From Desulfofustis sp. (lineage in GTDB: Bacteria; Desulfobacterota; Desulfobulbia; Desulfobulbales; Desulfocapsaceae): a DNA stretch of 9,669 nt. The stretch is from contig JARFQM010000212.1 in NCBI GenBank assembly GCA_029287755.1, positions 1-9,669 of the forward strand, given 5' to 3'. The notes under the pieces are model-generated. The model did not search any database. It saw only the letters and a list, made by a program, of their open reading frames with translations, and had not been told where the DNA came from. The first letter of the stretch is position 1, and each line of letters begins with the position of its first letter. Below, one piece after another: positions 1 to 7,072 of the stretch. The position numbers and the translations under genes are program-made.

Positions 1-1
1 C

Positions 2-133
2 TCCTGGCTGCTGCTGATCGTGGCAGCCCTCGGCTGCATATCCATGGATTTTATCGGCGTAGTCGATCCACAGGCGGGTCGTGCCGGAGAGCTGGCCGGT
101 GAAGCCATTGCAGAGGGAGGGAGTCAGCCATGA
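2..133 (+). CDS. dctQ: TRAP transporter small permease, C-terminal end (partial)
   Basis: Only the last 43 codons are present; the gene starts before the window. The frame begins SWLLLIVAALGCISMDF, the end of a hydrophobic helix, and finishes with a short polar tail ending EGGSQP and a TGA at 131-133. The assignment rests mostly on position: the stop overlaps the start of the large permease gene in an ATGA junction, which is typical of translationally coupled dctQ-dctM pairs. DctQ is the four-helix inner-membrane subunit that pairs with DctM in tripartite ATP-independent periplasmic transporters. With so little sequence the family itself cannot be verified from motifs. A dctQM fusion is excluded because the stop is present. 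Confidence 0.7.
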   Translation, partial: SWLLLIVAALGCISMDFIGVVDPQAGRAGELAGEAIAEGGSQP

Positions 134-1452
134 TGTACTTCATGATTTTCCTGGTCACGATGTTCGGCGGTCTTGCTGTGGTCTTTGCACTGCTCTTCGG
201 CCCCGGCCTGGCTTTTGTCATCGACGGTAAGATGATGTTTATCAAGCTTCTCTATTCCCGCTTGTTCAATGGCGTCTACAGCCCCCCGCTGCTGGCCCTG
301 CCCTTTTTCATCGTGGCTGGAGAGATAATGAATCAGGGCGGCATCACCAAGAATCTGGTCAAGCTTGCCCAGGCCTTTCTGGGGCACCGGCGGGGCGGCC
401 TGGCCCAGGTCAATATCGCCTCGTCCATGCTTTTCGCCGGTCTTTCCGGTTCGGCCGTAGCCGACACCTCTGCCCTTGGCTCAATGCTGATTCCAGCCAT
501 GGAAAGAAATGGCTACACCAGGCGCTTTGCCGCCGCGGTCACCGCCGCCAGCTCAGTCATCGGCCCGATTATTCCGCCTTCCGGACTAATGATTCTTTAC
601 GCTTTTGTGATGAATGTGTCGGTGGCCGGCCTGTTTGCCGCCGGTCTTGTTCCCGGTATTGCCATCGGCGTGGGACTGATGCTCCTTACTTCCTATCTTG
701 CCAAGGTTCGCAGTTTCCCGGTGGCAAACGAACCAATGCCATGGAGTGAGCGCGGGAAGGCGCTCTGGGATGGCATCATTCCTATGATGACGCCGGTCAT
801 CATGCTGGGCGGCATCCTGGCCGGGATCTTTACCCCCACCGAGGCTGCTGCGGTCGGTGCCGGCTATGCCCTGATCGTGGCCCTTGCCACCCGGCAGATG
901 AGCTTCAAAGACATTCCCCGGGTCTTTACCTCGGCAGCCATTTCCTCGGGCGTAATCCTGATGCTGGTCGGGGCAGCGGTCAGCTTTGCCTCGATAGTCA
1001 GTTTTTATCATACGCCTGAGAAAATGGCCAAATTGGTGCTTTCCGTGAGCGAAAACCCCTATGCGGTTTTCTTCATGGTCAACATCTTATTGTTCATAGT
1101 CGGTATGTTTCTTGATGCGGGGCCGGCCATCCTCATTCTCGGACCGATTCTGGGGCCGGCCATGGTCCAGGTCGGAATTCATCCACTGCACTTTGCCGTA
1201 GTCATGTGCGTAAATGTGACCGTGGGGCTGGCGACCCCGCCGATGGGGCTGGTGCTCTTCGTGGCCGCCGGTCTGAGCCGTGAATCGCTTGAGAAAATTG
1301 CCATTGAAATGATCCCGTTTCTGCTGGTGGAATTTCTGGTTATTTTTCTTATATCCTATTTCCCGATACTCACGCTGTCGATCCCCAACTGGCTGGGATA
1401 TCTTGATGTTCCCGCAGCGGCCAGCTGGATTCTGGGCGGGGTCGGGGGATAG
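130..1452 (+). CDS. dctM: TRAP transporter large permease (DctM family)
   Basis: 440 residues, very hydrophobic throughout, close to the usual size of about 425-440 for the transporting subunit of TRAP (Na+-coupled) transporters. Family-typical stretches are visible: GLSGSAVADTSALG (104-117) followed by VIGPIIPPSG (143-152), FTPTEAAAVGAGYA (234-247) in the middle, and a matching C-terminal half with VGLATPPMGL (365-374). These reflect the internal two-fold repeat with re-entrant hairpins. A strong Shine-Dalgarno run (GGAGGGAG, 116-123) precedes ATG 130; the second ATG at 133 is an equally possible start. The gene overlaps dctQ by 4 nt, so the two are probably translationally coupled. It should act in the inner membrane with DctQ and the downstream DctP. 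The substrate cannot be read from this subunit. Confidence 0.93.
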   Translation: MMYFMIFLVTMFGGLAVVFALLFGPGLAFVIDGKMMFIKLLYSRLFNGVYSPPLLALPFFIVAGEIMNQGGITKNLVKLAQAFLGHRRGGLAQVNIASSMLFAGLSGSAVADTSALGSMLIPAMERNGYTRRFAAAVTAASSVIGPIIPPSGLMILYAFVMNVSVAGLFAAGLVPGIAIGVGLMLLTSYLAKVRSFPVANEPMPWSERGKALWDGIIPMMTPVIMLGGILAGIFTPTEAAAVGAGYALIVALATRQMSFKDIPRVFTSAAISSGVILMLVGAAVSFASIVSFYHTPEKMAKLVLSVSENPYAVFFMVNILLFIVGMFLDAGPAILILGPILGPAMVQVGIHPLHFAVVMCVNVTVGLATPPMGLVLFVAAGLSRESLEKIAIEMIPFLLVEFLVIFLISYFPILTLSIPNWLGYLDVPAAASWILGGVGG

Positions 1453-1543
1453 TTAACCCGTTAATCTTGAGCACCACAAAAAAGCGGCTTTGAAAGCGTG
1501 AGGTTCTTCAAGGCAGCCACAACCACAACTGGAGGAGTAAAAA
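1453..1543 (+). promoter_or_regulatory. dctM-dctP spacer with two short palindromes
   Basis: The 91-nt gap holds a 12-bp palindrome TTAACCCGTTAA (1453-1464), directly after the dctM stop, and an 11-nt palindrome GCTTTGAAAGC (1487-1497). Neither is followed by a T-tract, so they are not convincing terminators. They could be operators, or mRNA processing or stability elements that raise the level of binding protein relative to the permease. The dctP ribosome binding site (GGAGGAG) lies at the end of the gap. No convincing -35/-10 pair was seen. The regulatory role is speculative. Confidence 0.25.
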
Positions 1544-2587
1544 ATGAAAAAAGTACTGGTAATGCTGATCGCTTGTTTCTTCGTTTTCGGAGTGACATCA
1601 GTGTACGCAGCGGATCACACCTTCCGGGTGGTCCATCTGTCCAACCAAAACGACGAAGACTATGACGGTGCGATGGTCTTCAAGGACTATGTCGAGGCCC
1701 GCTCCAATGGCAAAATCGCCGTTGAGATCTACTCGGGTGCTCAGCTCTGCGGTAATGCCGCCGAATGTTATGAGGCTACTCAGAGCAACATTATCCAAAT
1801 CCACCAGATGACCATCGGCGGCATCTCCGTCGCCTTTCCGGAACTGCAGGTGCTGGATCTGCCCTACATGATGGACAACGATGCAGTGGCTGAAGAAGTT
1901 CTGACCGGACCGTTTCTCAACGTTCTCCGTCAGCACGTCCTGGCCAAGGGCGGTCCCCGCATCATGACCATGACCAACACCGGCGGGTGGAGAAACATCG
2001 CCAACACCAAAAAGCAGATCAAGTCGCCGGCCGATATGACAGGGCTGCGCATCCGCACCATCAACTCGCCGCTGCAGCAGACCCTGGTTAAAAACCTCGG
2101 CGCCTCGGCAACTCCCGTCGCCTGGCCGGAAGTCTACACCTCTTTGGCGACTGGTGTTATCGACGGATCCAAAAACGGGATAACCGACATCGTCGGCATG
2201 AAATTTCATGAGCATATCAAGCATATGACCCTTGATGGACATGCCTATATGGCGAGCCTCTGGATCATGAATGAAGATACCTACCAGGCCTTGACCCCGG
2301 AACAGAAGCGCTTGGTCAATGACGGGTTCAGAAGTCTCGGCCAGGTCTGCTTTGCCTTCCCGAAACGCCGCTCCATCGAAGCTTATGAGGAGTTCAGAAA
2401 GGCAGGCGGAACCATTTATGTACCGACCGCCGAGGAAAAAGATGCCTTCAGAGAAGCAGCTGCTCCGCTGAAAGAATGGTACACCGACAAGTACGGTGCC
2501 GAAGGTGTTGAGCTGCTCAAAGCTTACGAAGCGGCAATCATCGAGGCAGAAGCAAAGCTCGATGCCGAACTTAAACTCAACATGTAA
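1544..2587 (+). CDS. dctP: TRAP transporter periplasmic solute-binding protein (DctP family)
   Basis: 347 residues with a clear Sec signal peptide: Lys2-Lys3, a hydrophobic core, and a likely signal peptidase I cut after VYA (22/23). The mature protein has DctP-family landmarks: a first lobe with LPYMM (106-110), GLRIR (167-171) whose last Arg corresponds to the ligand carboxylate-binding Arg of the family, then PEVYTSLATGVIDG (195-208), and Asn211. At the family's usual DG-x-E-N motif the sequence reads DGSKN, so Lys replaces the common Glu. It captures the solute in the periplasm and hands it to DctQM. The start follows a strong GGAGGAG site 7 nt upstream of ATG. The gene order Q-M-P differs from the frequent P-Q-M. 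A hairpin terminator follows the stop. Neighbouring oxidoreductase and DeoR genes hint at a sugar-derived acid or polyol-like substrate, but this is inference. Confidence 0.92.
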   Translation: MKKVLVMLIACFFVFGVTSVYAADHTFRVVHLSNQNDEDYDGAMVFKDYVEARSNGKIAVEIYSGAQLCGNAAECYEATQSNIIQIHQMTIGGISVAFPELQVLDLPYMMDNDAVAEEVLTGPFLNVLRQHVLAKGGPRIMTMTNTGGWRNIANTKKQIKSPADMTGLRIRTINSPLQQTLVKNLGASATPVAWPEVYTSLATGVIDGSKNGITDIVGMKFHEHIKHMTLDGHAYMASLWIMNEDTYQALTPEQKRLVNDGFRSLGQVCFAFPKRRSIEAYEEFRKAGGTIYVPTAEEKDAFREAAAPLKEWYTDKYGAEGVELLKAYEAAIIEAEAKLDAELKLNM

Positions 2588-2611
2588 GTCTTATGTAAAT
2601 TTCTCGAAGTT

Positions 2612-2650
2612 GACGGGCGGTCTGGCAGTTGCTGCCGCCGCCCGTTCTTA
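2612..2650 (+). terminator. Probable intrinsic terminator after dctP
   Basis: An 8-bp GC-rich stem ACGGGCGG (2613-2620) pairs perfectly with CCGCCCGT (2638-2645). Inside it a second 5-bp stem GGCAG/CTGCC (2624-2628 with 2632-2636) closes a 3-nt loop. A G·T pair (2612/2646) can extend the base. The tail TTCTTAATTT is T-rich but interrupted, so termination may be partial and some read-through into the oxidoreductase gene is possible. The hairpin also overlaps any start upstream of 2683 in the next gene, which supports the shorter start there. Confidence 0.6.
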
Positions 2651-2682
2651 ATTTACCGCGAAAAAAGTGGATCCGCCAAAAG

Positions 2683-3819
2683 ATGAGCTCTAAAGTCAAC
2701 TACGCGATAATCGGCTCCGGCATGATGGGCCGGGAACACATCCAGAATATTTCCCTGCTTGGTGATACAGAGGTAACGGCCCTGTGTGAACCCGATGCTC
2801 AGCAGCTCTCGCTGTCGGCAAAGCTGGCGCCTGATGCCGCCGTGTATAAGGATTTTCGTGATCTCATAAAAGATACCACGGTGGATGCCTTCGTCATTGC
2901 CTCACCCAACCACACCCATATTGACATTCTTAAAGAGATCCTGGCCAACGACTGCCGCGCAATTCTGGCCGAAAAACCGCTCTGCACAACGGTGGAAGAC
3001 TGCAGAACGATCGCCGGACTGGCTGAGAATTACCAGGCGCCCATCTGGGTTGCCATGGAATATCGCTATATGCCGCCGGTGGCGGAATTACTCACTAGAG
3101 TGGCGGCTGGTCTCGTCGGAGACCCCAAGATGATCGCCGTGCAGGAACACCGGTTTCCTTTTCTTAAAAAAGTCGGCGACTGGAACAGATTCAACATCAA
3201 CACCGGTGGTACGCTGGTGGAGAAATGTTGCCACTTTTTTGATCTGATGCGGCTCATCGCCGCGGACGATCCGGTGAGGGTCTACGCGTCGGGGGCGGCA
3301 GACGTGAACTTTCTTGAGGAACGCTATGGTGGTAAAACTCCCGATATCATCGACAACGCATTTGTCATTATTGACTTTGCCTCCGGGGTGAGGGCGTCGC
3401 TGAGTCTCTGCATGTTTTGCGATGGTTCCTACTTCCAGGAGGAAATATCAGTGCTTGGCGCCAAAGGTAAACTCCAATGTCTGGTGCCGGGGCCAGATCG
3501 GTTGTGGGCAGTGGATAACCTTGATGACCTTGGCCACTCAACCGGCTTCACCGGTGAACATCGTGAATCTGAAATTATCCATAGCCCGCGGAGCCCGAAG
3601 GGGCCAATCAGAGAGACGGTGAAGGTGGATACCAACCTGCAGCTGGCAGGCGACCACCAGGGCTCCACCTTCTATCAGCACCGCAAATTTCTCGATGCAG
3701 TGCGCGGCCAGGGCACGGTTGAGGTGACCGTCAATGACGGACTGCAGGCGGTTTTGATGGGTTTGGCGGCGGAACAGTCGATCAGGGAGCATAAAGCCGT
3801 GGAAATATCGGCTTTATAG
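2683..3819 (+). CDS. Gfo/Idh/MocA family NAD(P)-dependent oxidoreductase
   Basis: 378 residues from ATG 2683. The N-terminal Rossmann domain starts at once with VNYAIIGSGMMG, giving the GxGxxG dinucleotide motif (11-16). The family EKP motif is at 97-99 (AEKPLCTT); its Lys contributes to cofactor binding and catalysis. MEYRYMP follows at 125-131. The C-terminal domain has GGTLVEKCCHFFD (175-187), where His184 and Asp187 match the H-x-x-D substrate/catalytic pair of inositol-dehydrogenase-type members. The family oxidises or reduces hydroxyl/keto groups of sugars, inositols and related compounds in the cytoplasm. An in-frame ATG at 2629 exists but lies inside the terminator hairpin and adds 18 residues before the Rossmann fold, so it was not used. 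The Shine-Dalgarno sequence is weak at 2683. Its placement between a TRAP transporter and a DeoR regulator suggests it oxidises the imported compound; the exact substrate is unknown. Confidence 0.9.
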   Translation: MSSKVNYAIIGSGMMGREHIQNISLLGDTEVTALCEPDAQQLSLSAKLAPDAAVYKDFRDLIKDTTVDAFVIASPNHTHIDILKEILANDCRAILAEKPLCTTVEDCRTIAGLAENYQAPIWVAMEYRYMPPVAELLTRVAAGLVGDPKMIAVQEHRFPFLKKVGDWNRFNINTGGTLVEKCCHFFDLMRLIAADDPVRVYASGAADVNFLEERYGGKTPDIIDNAFVIIDFASGVRASLSLCMFCDGSYFQEEISVLGAKGKLQCLVPGPDRLWAVDNLDDLGHSTGFTGEHRESEIIHSPRSPKGPIRETVKVDTNLQLAGDHQGSTFYQHRKFLDAVRGQGTVEVTVNDGLQAVLMGLAAEQSIREHKAVEISAL

Positions 3820-3859
3820 ACACTAAAGGATAACTCACTGAGGACATTTGCTGATCTTC

Positions 3860-3885
3860 ATTGAGATGCGCAATTGAGTATCGCA
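3860..3885 (+). promoter_or_regulatory. Tandem 13-bp repeat, candidate operator of the DeoR regulator
   Basis: Two head-to-tail copies lie side by side: ATTGAGATGCGCA (3860-3872) and ATTGAGTATCGCA (3873-3885), sharing ATTGAGnnnCGCA. They sit 43-68 nt upstream of the regulator start, in the 108-nt gap after the oxidoreductase gene. DeoR-family proteins often bind direct repeats near their own promoter, so autoregulation is plausible. The function is inferred from position and repeat structure only. The 13-bp period is not a full helical turn, which is a point against simple tandem same-face binding. Confidence 0.4.
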
Positions 3886-3927
3886 GGCAACCAGCACTTT
3901 GGCTGAAAACATTTACCCTGGTGATAC

Positions 3928-4713
3928 ATGAAAAAGGATACCAGTTCAAAGGTTGTCGGGCGACGTGGGGAAATCGCCAACGTGGTCAATGCCCAGGGAT
4001 ACGCGAGTATTGAATTTCTGGCCGATAAGTACCGGGTGTCCACCCAGACGATCCGTCGGGATATCCAGGCCCTGAGCGAAGAAAATCTGGTCACCCGTCT
4101 GCACGGAGGGGCCGGCTCGGTATCATCGCTGGTTAACGTCAGCTACGATGCCCGAAGGATATCCATGCTCGAAGAAAAAGAACTTATCGCTGCCGCCGCC
4201 GCTACCCTTATTCGCTCGAGCCAGTCGATTTTCATGACGGGCGGGTCGACCATGGAGATTGTCGCCAAGCAGCTCTCCCAGATCCCGACTCTCTGCATCA
4301 TCACCAACAACATCCACGCGGCCATCCATCTCTACAGCAAGAAAGATATCGAGCTTTTAATGCCGTGCGGACGGGTGAGAAACCATAACGGCTGCATCAT
4401 AGGTCCGGCCACCATGGAATTTATTGCCAATTTCCAGACCGATTTCCTGCTTATGGGCATCGGCGCCATCTCGCCCGAAGGGCTGCTGCTCGACTACGAT
4501 TACGAAGAAGCGATGTTGATGGCCAAGATGATGAAGAACGCCCGGGAGGTTATTCTGGTTACCGACAGCACCAAATTTGCAAAGAGTGCGACCGCCCAGG
4601 TCGGTCACCTCAGGGATGTGTCCTATCTGGTCACCGATCGCCAGCCTCCTGCTCCGGCCTCTGACCTGATAAACGAGCACAATGTTTCCCTCATCATCCC
4701 TGAAGCGGGCTGA
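3928..4713 (+). CDS. DeoR/GlpR-family transcriptional regulator
   Basis: 261 residues, the usual size for the family. The N-terminal winged helix-turn-helix is clear: GEIANVVNAQGYASIEFLA (14-32), then VSTQTIRRDIQAL (37-49, recognition helix), and the wing with the family signature RLHGGA (57-62). The remainder is the DeoRC sugar-phosphate-sensing domain, of the ribose-5-phosphate-isomerase-like fold, with MTGGSTMEI (103-111), ITNNIHAA (125-132), MGIGAISPEGLLLDYDYEEA (176-195) and the VTDSTKF loop (211-217). Members are mostly repressors of sugar catabolic operons, released by a phosphorylated sugar. The gene ends the plus-strand cluster, so it probably controls the TRAP and oxidoreductase genes. 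The start at ATG 3928 has only a weak GGTG-like site; no better in-frame start precedes the HTH. A tandem repeat upstream may be its operator. Confidence 0.92.
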   Translation: MKKDTSSKVVGRRGEIANVVNAQGYASIEFLADKYRVSTQTIRRDIQALSEENLVTRLHGGAGSVSSLVNVSYDARRISMLEEKELIAAAAATLIRSSQSIFMTGGSTMEIVAKQLSQIPTLCIITNNIHAAIHLYSKKDIELLMPCGRVRNHNGCIIGPATMEFIANFQTDFLLMGIGAISPEGLLLDYDYEEAMLMAKMMKNAREVILVTDSTKFAKSATAQVGHLRDVSYLVTDRQPPAPASDLINEHNVSLIIPEAG

Positions 4714-4720
4714 CCTGCCT

Positions 4721-4746
4721 GACGAGTTTCATGCGTCGAAATTTTT
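4721..4746 (+). terminator. Weak hairpin with T-run after the DeoR gene
   Basis: AGTTTC (4725-4730) can pair with GAAATT (4738-4743) with one G·T pair and a 7-nt loop, and the run ends in five Ts. An alternative 4-bp GACG/CGTC pairing competes. It sits 8 nt after the regulator stop, where a terminator is expected before the convergent gene. The stem is A/T-rich and short, so the call is weak. Confidence 0.28.
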
Positions 4747-4847
4747 CCCCATGCTTTAGCGTGCGCCTGAGAAGGGTATGCAGCCGAGCAGATCGTTCGA
4801 CCGGGTGACAATATTGCCGTGCCCCCCTGGAACTGAAGAAGTTTTTT

Positions 4848-5858
4848 TCAGGCGGGCAGGGTGGGGGGCCGCTTCAATCCTGTGCGCCAGCGTAGAGGCC
4901 ACGCCTCGAGTCCGCCGGCAGCCCCGAGCAGGGCGCCGAGAACAGCGCCACGGCCGCAATTATCCCCGCCGCACATGGTGTTGGCGATCAGGCCCTGTTC
5001 CGGCCGTTCATGATACTTTGCTGCCAGATAAAGGGTTGCGGGCAGGGCCTGATCCATATAGCAGGCCGAGGAAAAATGTCTGCCCACCACGATATGATCA
5101 GGGTAATCGCGCAGATCGAGAAGGGAGCGCTGCACTGACCCCGAGGTAAATGACTGCTGGGTGCTTTCGAGGACCTCGACCAGGGGGGCACCGTGCAGGA
5201 GTTCGACAAGCAGATCGATCACCAGGGCGGCACCTCTTTTCATAAGCGAGCCGCCATGGGTCAGAGCCAAGTGCTCCTGGCTGATCTTTTCGGCATACTC
5301 AGGTGAGTCTGAAAAATAGATGGTCAGCGGCAGCATCAGCGTGAGGCCGCCGATATGGTGTTCGTCCTGTCTGCCGCAGCGCTCCGGGGAAATGCCGCGG
5401 CCGAAATTGACGAAAAAATGCCTGAGGTATTCCTCCGCATAAGTGTCCCGGTGGTTGCCAGGAGTGGTGAGAAAGTCGGTGAAATGTGCCAGCCATGGTC
5501 CTGGCGCATAGCTCTCACGGCTGCGGACATGCTCCAGGAGTTCCGCGGCCAGCTGCGCATTCAGGGTGTTTTCCCCGGCTTCGAGAAACTGGTGGTAATG
5601 GATCCCCTTTTTCCCCCAGTAGCGGGCCTGATCGTGCAGGATATCTGCTGCGGGACTGCTTGGCACGAAGGAAGAGCGCCAGAGAATAGAGTCCGGGTGC
5701 GGATTCCTGGGGGCTAGAAAATCACGGACCTGGCCATAATCGCGACGCAGAGCATCAGTGTCGTAGTACCAGTGCACCGGCATCGCCAGCGCGTCGGCGA
5801 TGAAAAGGCCATAGAGTGCGCCGGCAACCCGCTCTGAAAATGAAATATCGCTGCTCAT
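4848..5858 (-). CDS. ADP-ribosylglycohydrolase-fold family protein (divergent metal site)
   Basis: 336 residues from ATG 5858. Hallmarks of the ADP-ribosyl-[dinitrogen reductase] hydrolase / ARH family (all-alpha, cytoplasmic) are present in order: AGALYGLFIADALAMP (12-27), equivalent to the GxxxGDAxG start motif; an alpha-helical middle with ALTHGG (198-203); and ANTMCGGDNCGRGAVLGALLGA (292-313), equivalent to the C-terminal GGDTDT metal motif. In classical enzymes two Mg2+ are held by a T-D-D triplet and by D-x-D-T. Here these read G-E-N-T (95-98) and D-N-C-G (299-302), so the ion site is altered or lost. It may hydrolyse a different substrate or only bind one. The gene stands alone on this strand between two plus-strand blocks and has no strong Shine-Dalgarno. 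A longer in-frame start at 5906 adds 16 unsupported residues. Target unknown. Confidence 0.8.
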   Translation of the reverse strand: MSSDISFSERVAGALYGLFIADALAMPVHWYYDTDALRRDYGQVRDFLAPRNPHPDSILWRSSFVPSSPAADILHDQARYWGKKGIHYHQFLEAGENTLNAQLAAELLEHVRSRESYAPGPWLAHFTDFLTTPGNHRDTYAEEYLRHFFVNFGRGISPERCGRQDEHHIGGLTLMLPLTIYFSDSPEYAEKISQEHLALTHGGSLMKRGAALVIDLLVELLHGAPLVEVLESTQQSFTSGSVQRSLLDLRDYPDHIVVGRHFSSACYMDQALPATLYLAAKYHERPEQGLIANTMCGGDNCGRGAVLGALLGAAGGLEAWPLRWRTGLKRPPTLPA

Positions 5859-6022
5859 CCAACAACGATAGATCGTTCGTAGCCCACCGCAAGGCGGAGT
5901 GCCCATTATTCCAGCAGCTGGTTCGGAGCAAGCGATAATTGCGGGCTCAGAGTAATGGCTCTTTATTAATGGTGCTCCGGTGTTTACCTTGGGACTATGT
6001 GTGCTTCTGCGGAGAAAGGTCT
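5859..6022. promoter_or_regulatory. Divergent intergenic region between the ARH-like gene and the type III PKS gene
   Basis: These 164 nt must hold promoters facing both ways. A perfect dyad AACGATAGATCGTT (5864-5877, 6-bp arms, 2-nt spacer) lies just before the minus-strand start and could be an operator, or a small hairpin hiding that start. Possible -10 elements are GATAAT (5934-5939, plus) and AATAAT on the minus strand (complement of 5905-5910), but neither has a good -35, so no promoter is claimed. The Shine-Dalgarno run GGAGAAAGG (6011-6019) belongs to the PKS gene. No additional gene is seen. Confidence 0.35.
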
Positions 6023-7072
6023 GTGACCGGAATACGAATCCGAGGCGTCGGTACGGCGGTGCCCGAATATGTCTGCGACCAGGCCTATGTGCGCAGGGTG
6101 GTGGAGAATCTGTTCAGCGAGCGGCTGGAAAACCTGGAGCGGCTCTTGAGGGTCTTCGACCACCTGCACATAGAACAACGTTATTTTGCTCGCGATCCCG
6201 AGTGGTATCGCAAGGATAGGGGCTTCGGCGAAGCCAACGATCTGTTCATCGAGACGGCGCTGAAGCTTGCCGCGCAGGCCGCGCAGGAAGCGATCACCAG
6301 CGCTGACGCCGGTCCAGAAGACTTCGGCGGCATCGTGGTGGCAAGCACCACCGGCGTGATGACGCCAAGTCTTGAGGCCCATCTGCTGCAGGATCTGGGG
6401 CTGCCCCTGCACGCGGTTCGCCTGCCGCTGTTTGGGCTCGGCTGCGCCGGTGGGGTCGCCGGTCTGGCCAGGGCGGCTGAATTGAGCAGCGGTCGGGATG
6501 GGGCGCCGGTGCTTTTCGTGGCGGTCGAAATCTGCAGCGCCACCTTTCAGCGCAATGATCTGTCAAAATCCAATTTGATCGGCACATCGATCTTTGGCGA
6601 CGGTGCAGCTGCCGTGGTGGTCGGCCGCGCCGAAAGCGGGCCCGAGATCGTTGGCTCCTATCACAGGCTCTTTCCAGGGACCTACGATATCATGGGTTGG
6701 GACGTCGTCGACAGCGGCATGAAGGTTCGCTTTTCCCGTGATATTCCCACGTTCGTCAAAACCCATCTGCCGATGGTGCTGGAAGAAGCGTGTTCCGCCT
6801 GGGGAATAGCGCAGGACGACATAGTTTCCTACATCACCCACCCCGGCGGCGCCAAGGTGCTCGCCTCATATGCCGAGGTCATCCGTCGGGACAGGCGCAG
6901 GCTTGATGCCTCCCATCAGATCCTCAGACGCTATGGCAATATGTCTTCCGCTTCAATACTCTTCGTGCTCGAGCATATGCTGGCCAACGCAGAGCTGGAG
7001 CCTGGGTATGCACTGATGTCGGCGCTCGGTCCTGGTTTCAGCTCCGATCAACTGCTGCTGCATAATCCATGA
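6023..7072 (+). CDS. Type III polyketide synthase (chalcone synthase-like; alkylpyrone/alkylresorcinol type)
   Basis: 349 residues from GTG 6023, the usual size for bacterial type III synthases. The thiolase-fold catalytic triad is complete: Cys141 in LFGLGCAGGVAGL (137-149), His273 in THPGGAKVL (272-280), and Asn306 in RYGNMSSAS (303-311). GDGAAAVVVG (192-201) and the terminal ALGPGFSSD (334-342) are also family-typical. Such enzymes extend an acyl-CoA starter with malonyl-CoA units and cyclise the chain to a pyrone or resorcinol. GTG 6023 was chosen because GGAGAAAGG lies directly upstream and VTGIRIRGVGTAVPEY is the normal N-terminus; an in-frame TTG at 5939 would add 28 residues unlike the family. 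The stop overlaps the methyltransferase start by 4 nt, so the two are coupled. By analogy to bpsA-bpsB and srsA-srsB the product is probably a long-chain phenolic lipid or alkylpyrone, but the starter cannot be read from the sequence. Confidence 0.9.
   Translation: MTGIRIRGVGTAVPEYVCDQAYVRRVVENLFSERLENLERLLRVFDHLHIEQRYFARDPEWYRKDRGFGEANDLFIETALKLAAQAAQEAITSADAGPEDFGGIVVASTTGVMTPSLEAHLLQDLGLPLHAVRLPLFGLGCAGGVAGLARAAELSSGRDGAPVLFVAVEICSATFQRNDLSKSNLIGTSIFGDGAAAVVVGRAESGPEIVGSYHRLFPGTYDIMGWDVVDSGMKVRFSRDIPTFVKTHLPMVLEEACSAWGIAQDDIVSYITHPGGAKVLASYAEVIRRDRRRLDASHQILRRYGNMSSASILFVLEHMLANAELEPGYALMSALGPGFSSDQLLLHNP

Noticed and set aside
1544..1576. DctP as a lipoprotein (LIAC, residues 8-11, resembles a lipobox)
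   Set aside because: Cys11 is too close to the N-terminus, and the hydrophobic core continues to a clear signal peptidase I site at VYA/AD.
2629..2682. N-terminal extension of the oxidoreductase from ATG 2629
   Set aside because: The start lies inside the terminator hairpin, has no ribosome site, and adds residues before the Rossmann fold that the family does not have.
4778..5149. Plus-strand open frame of 123 codons antisense to the ARH-like gene
   Set aside because: Its sequence is low-complexity and Arg/Pro-rich, has no recognisable domain, and mirrors the well-supported minus-strand gene.
4790..5879. 10-bp direct repeat AGATCGTTCG at 4790-4799 and 5870-5879 flanking the ARH-like gene, as insertion footprints
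   Set aside because: A shared 10-mer is expected by chance many times in a window of this size, and there are no mobile-element genes or terminal inverted repeats.
5939..6022. Longer type III PKS start at TTG 5939
   Set aside because: The GTG at 6023 has a good Shine-Dalgarno and gives the normal N-terminus; the extra 28 residues look like translated leader.
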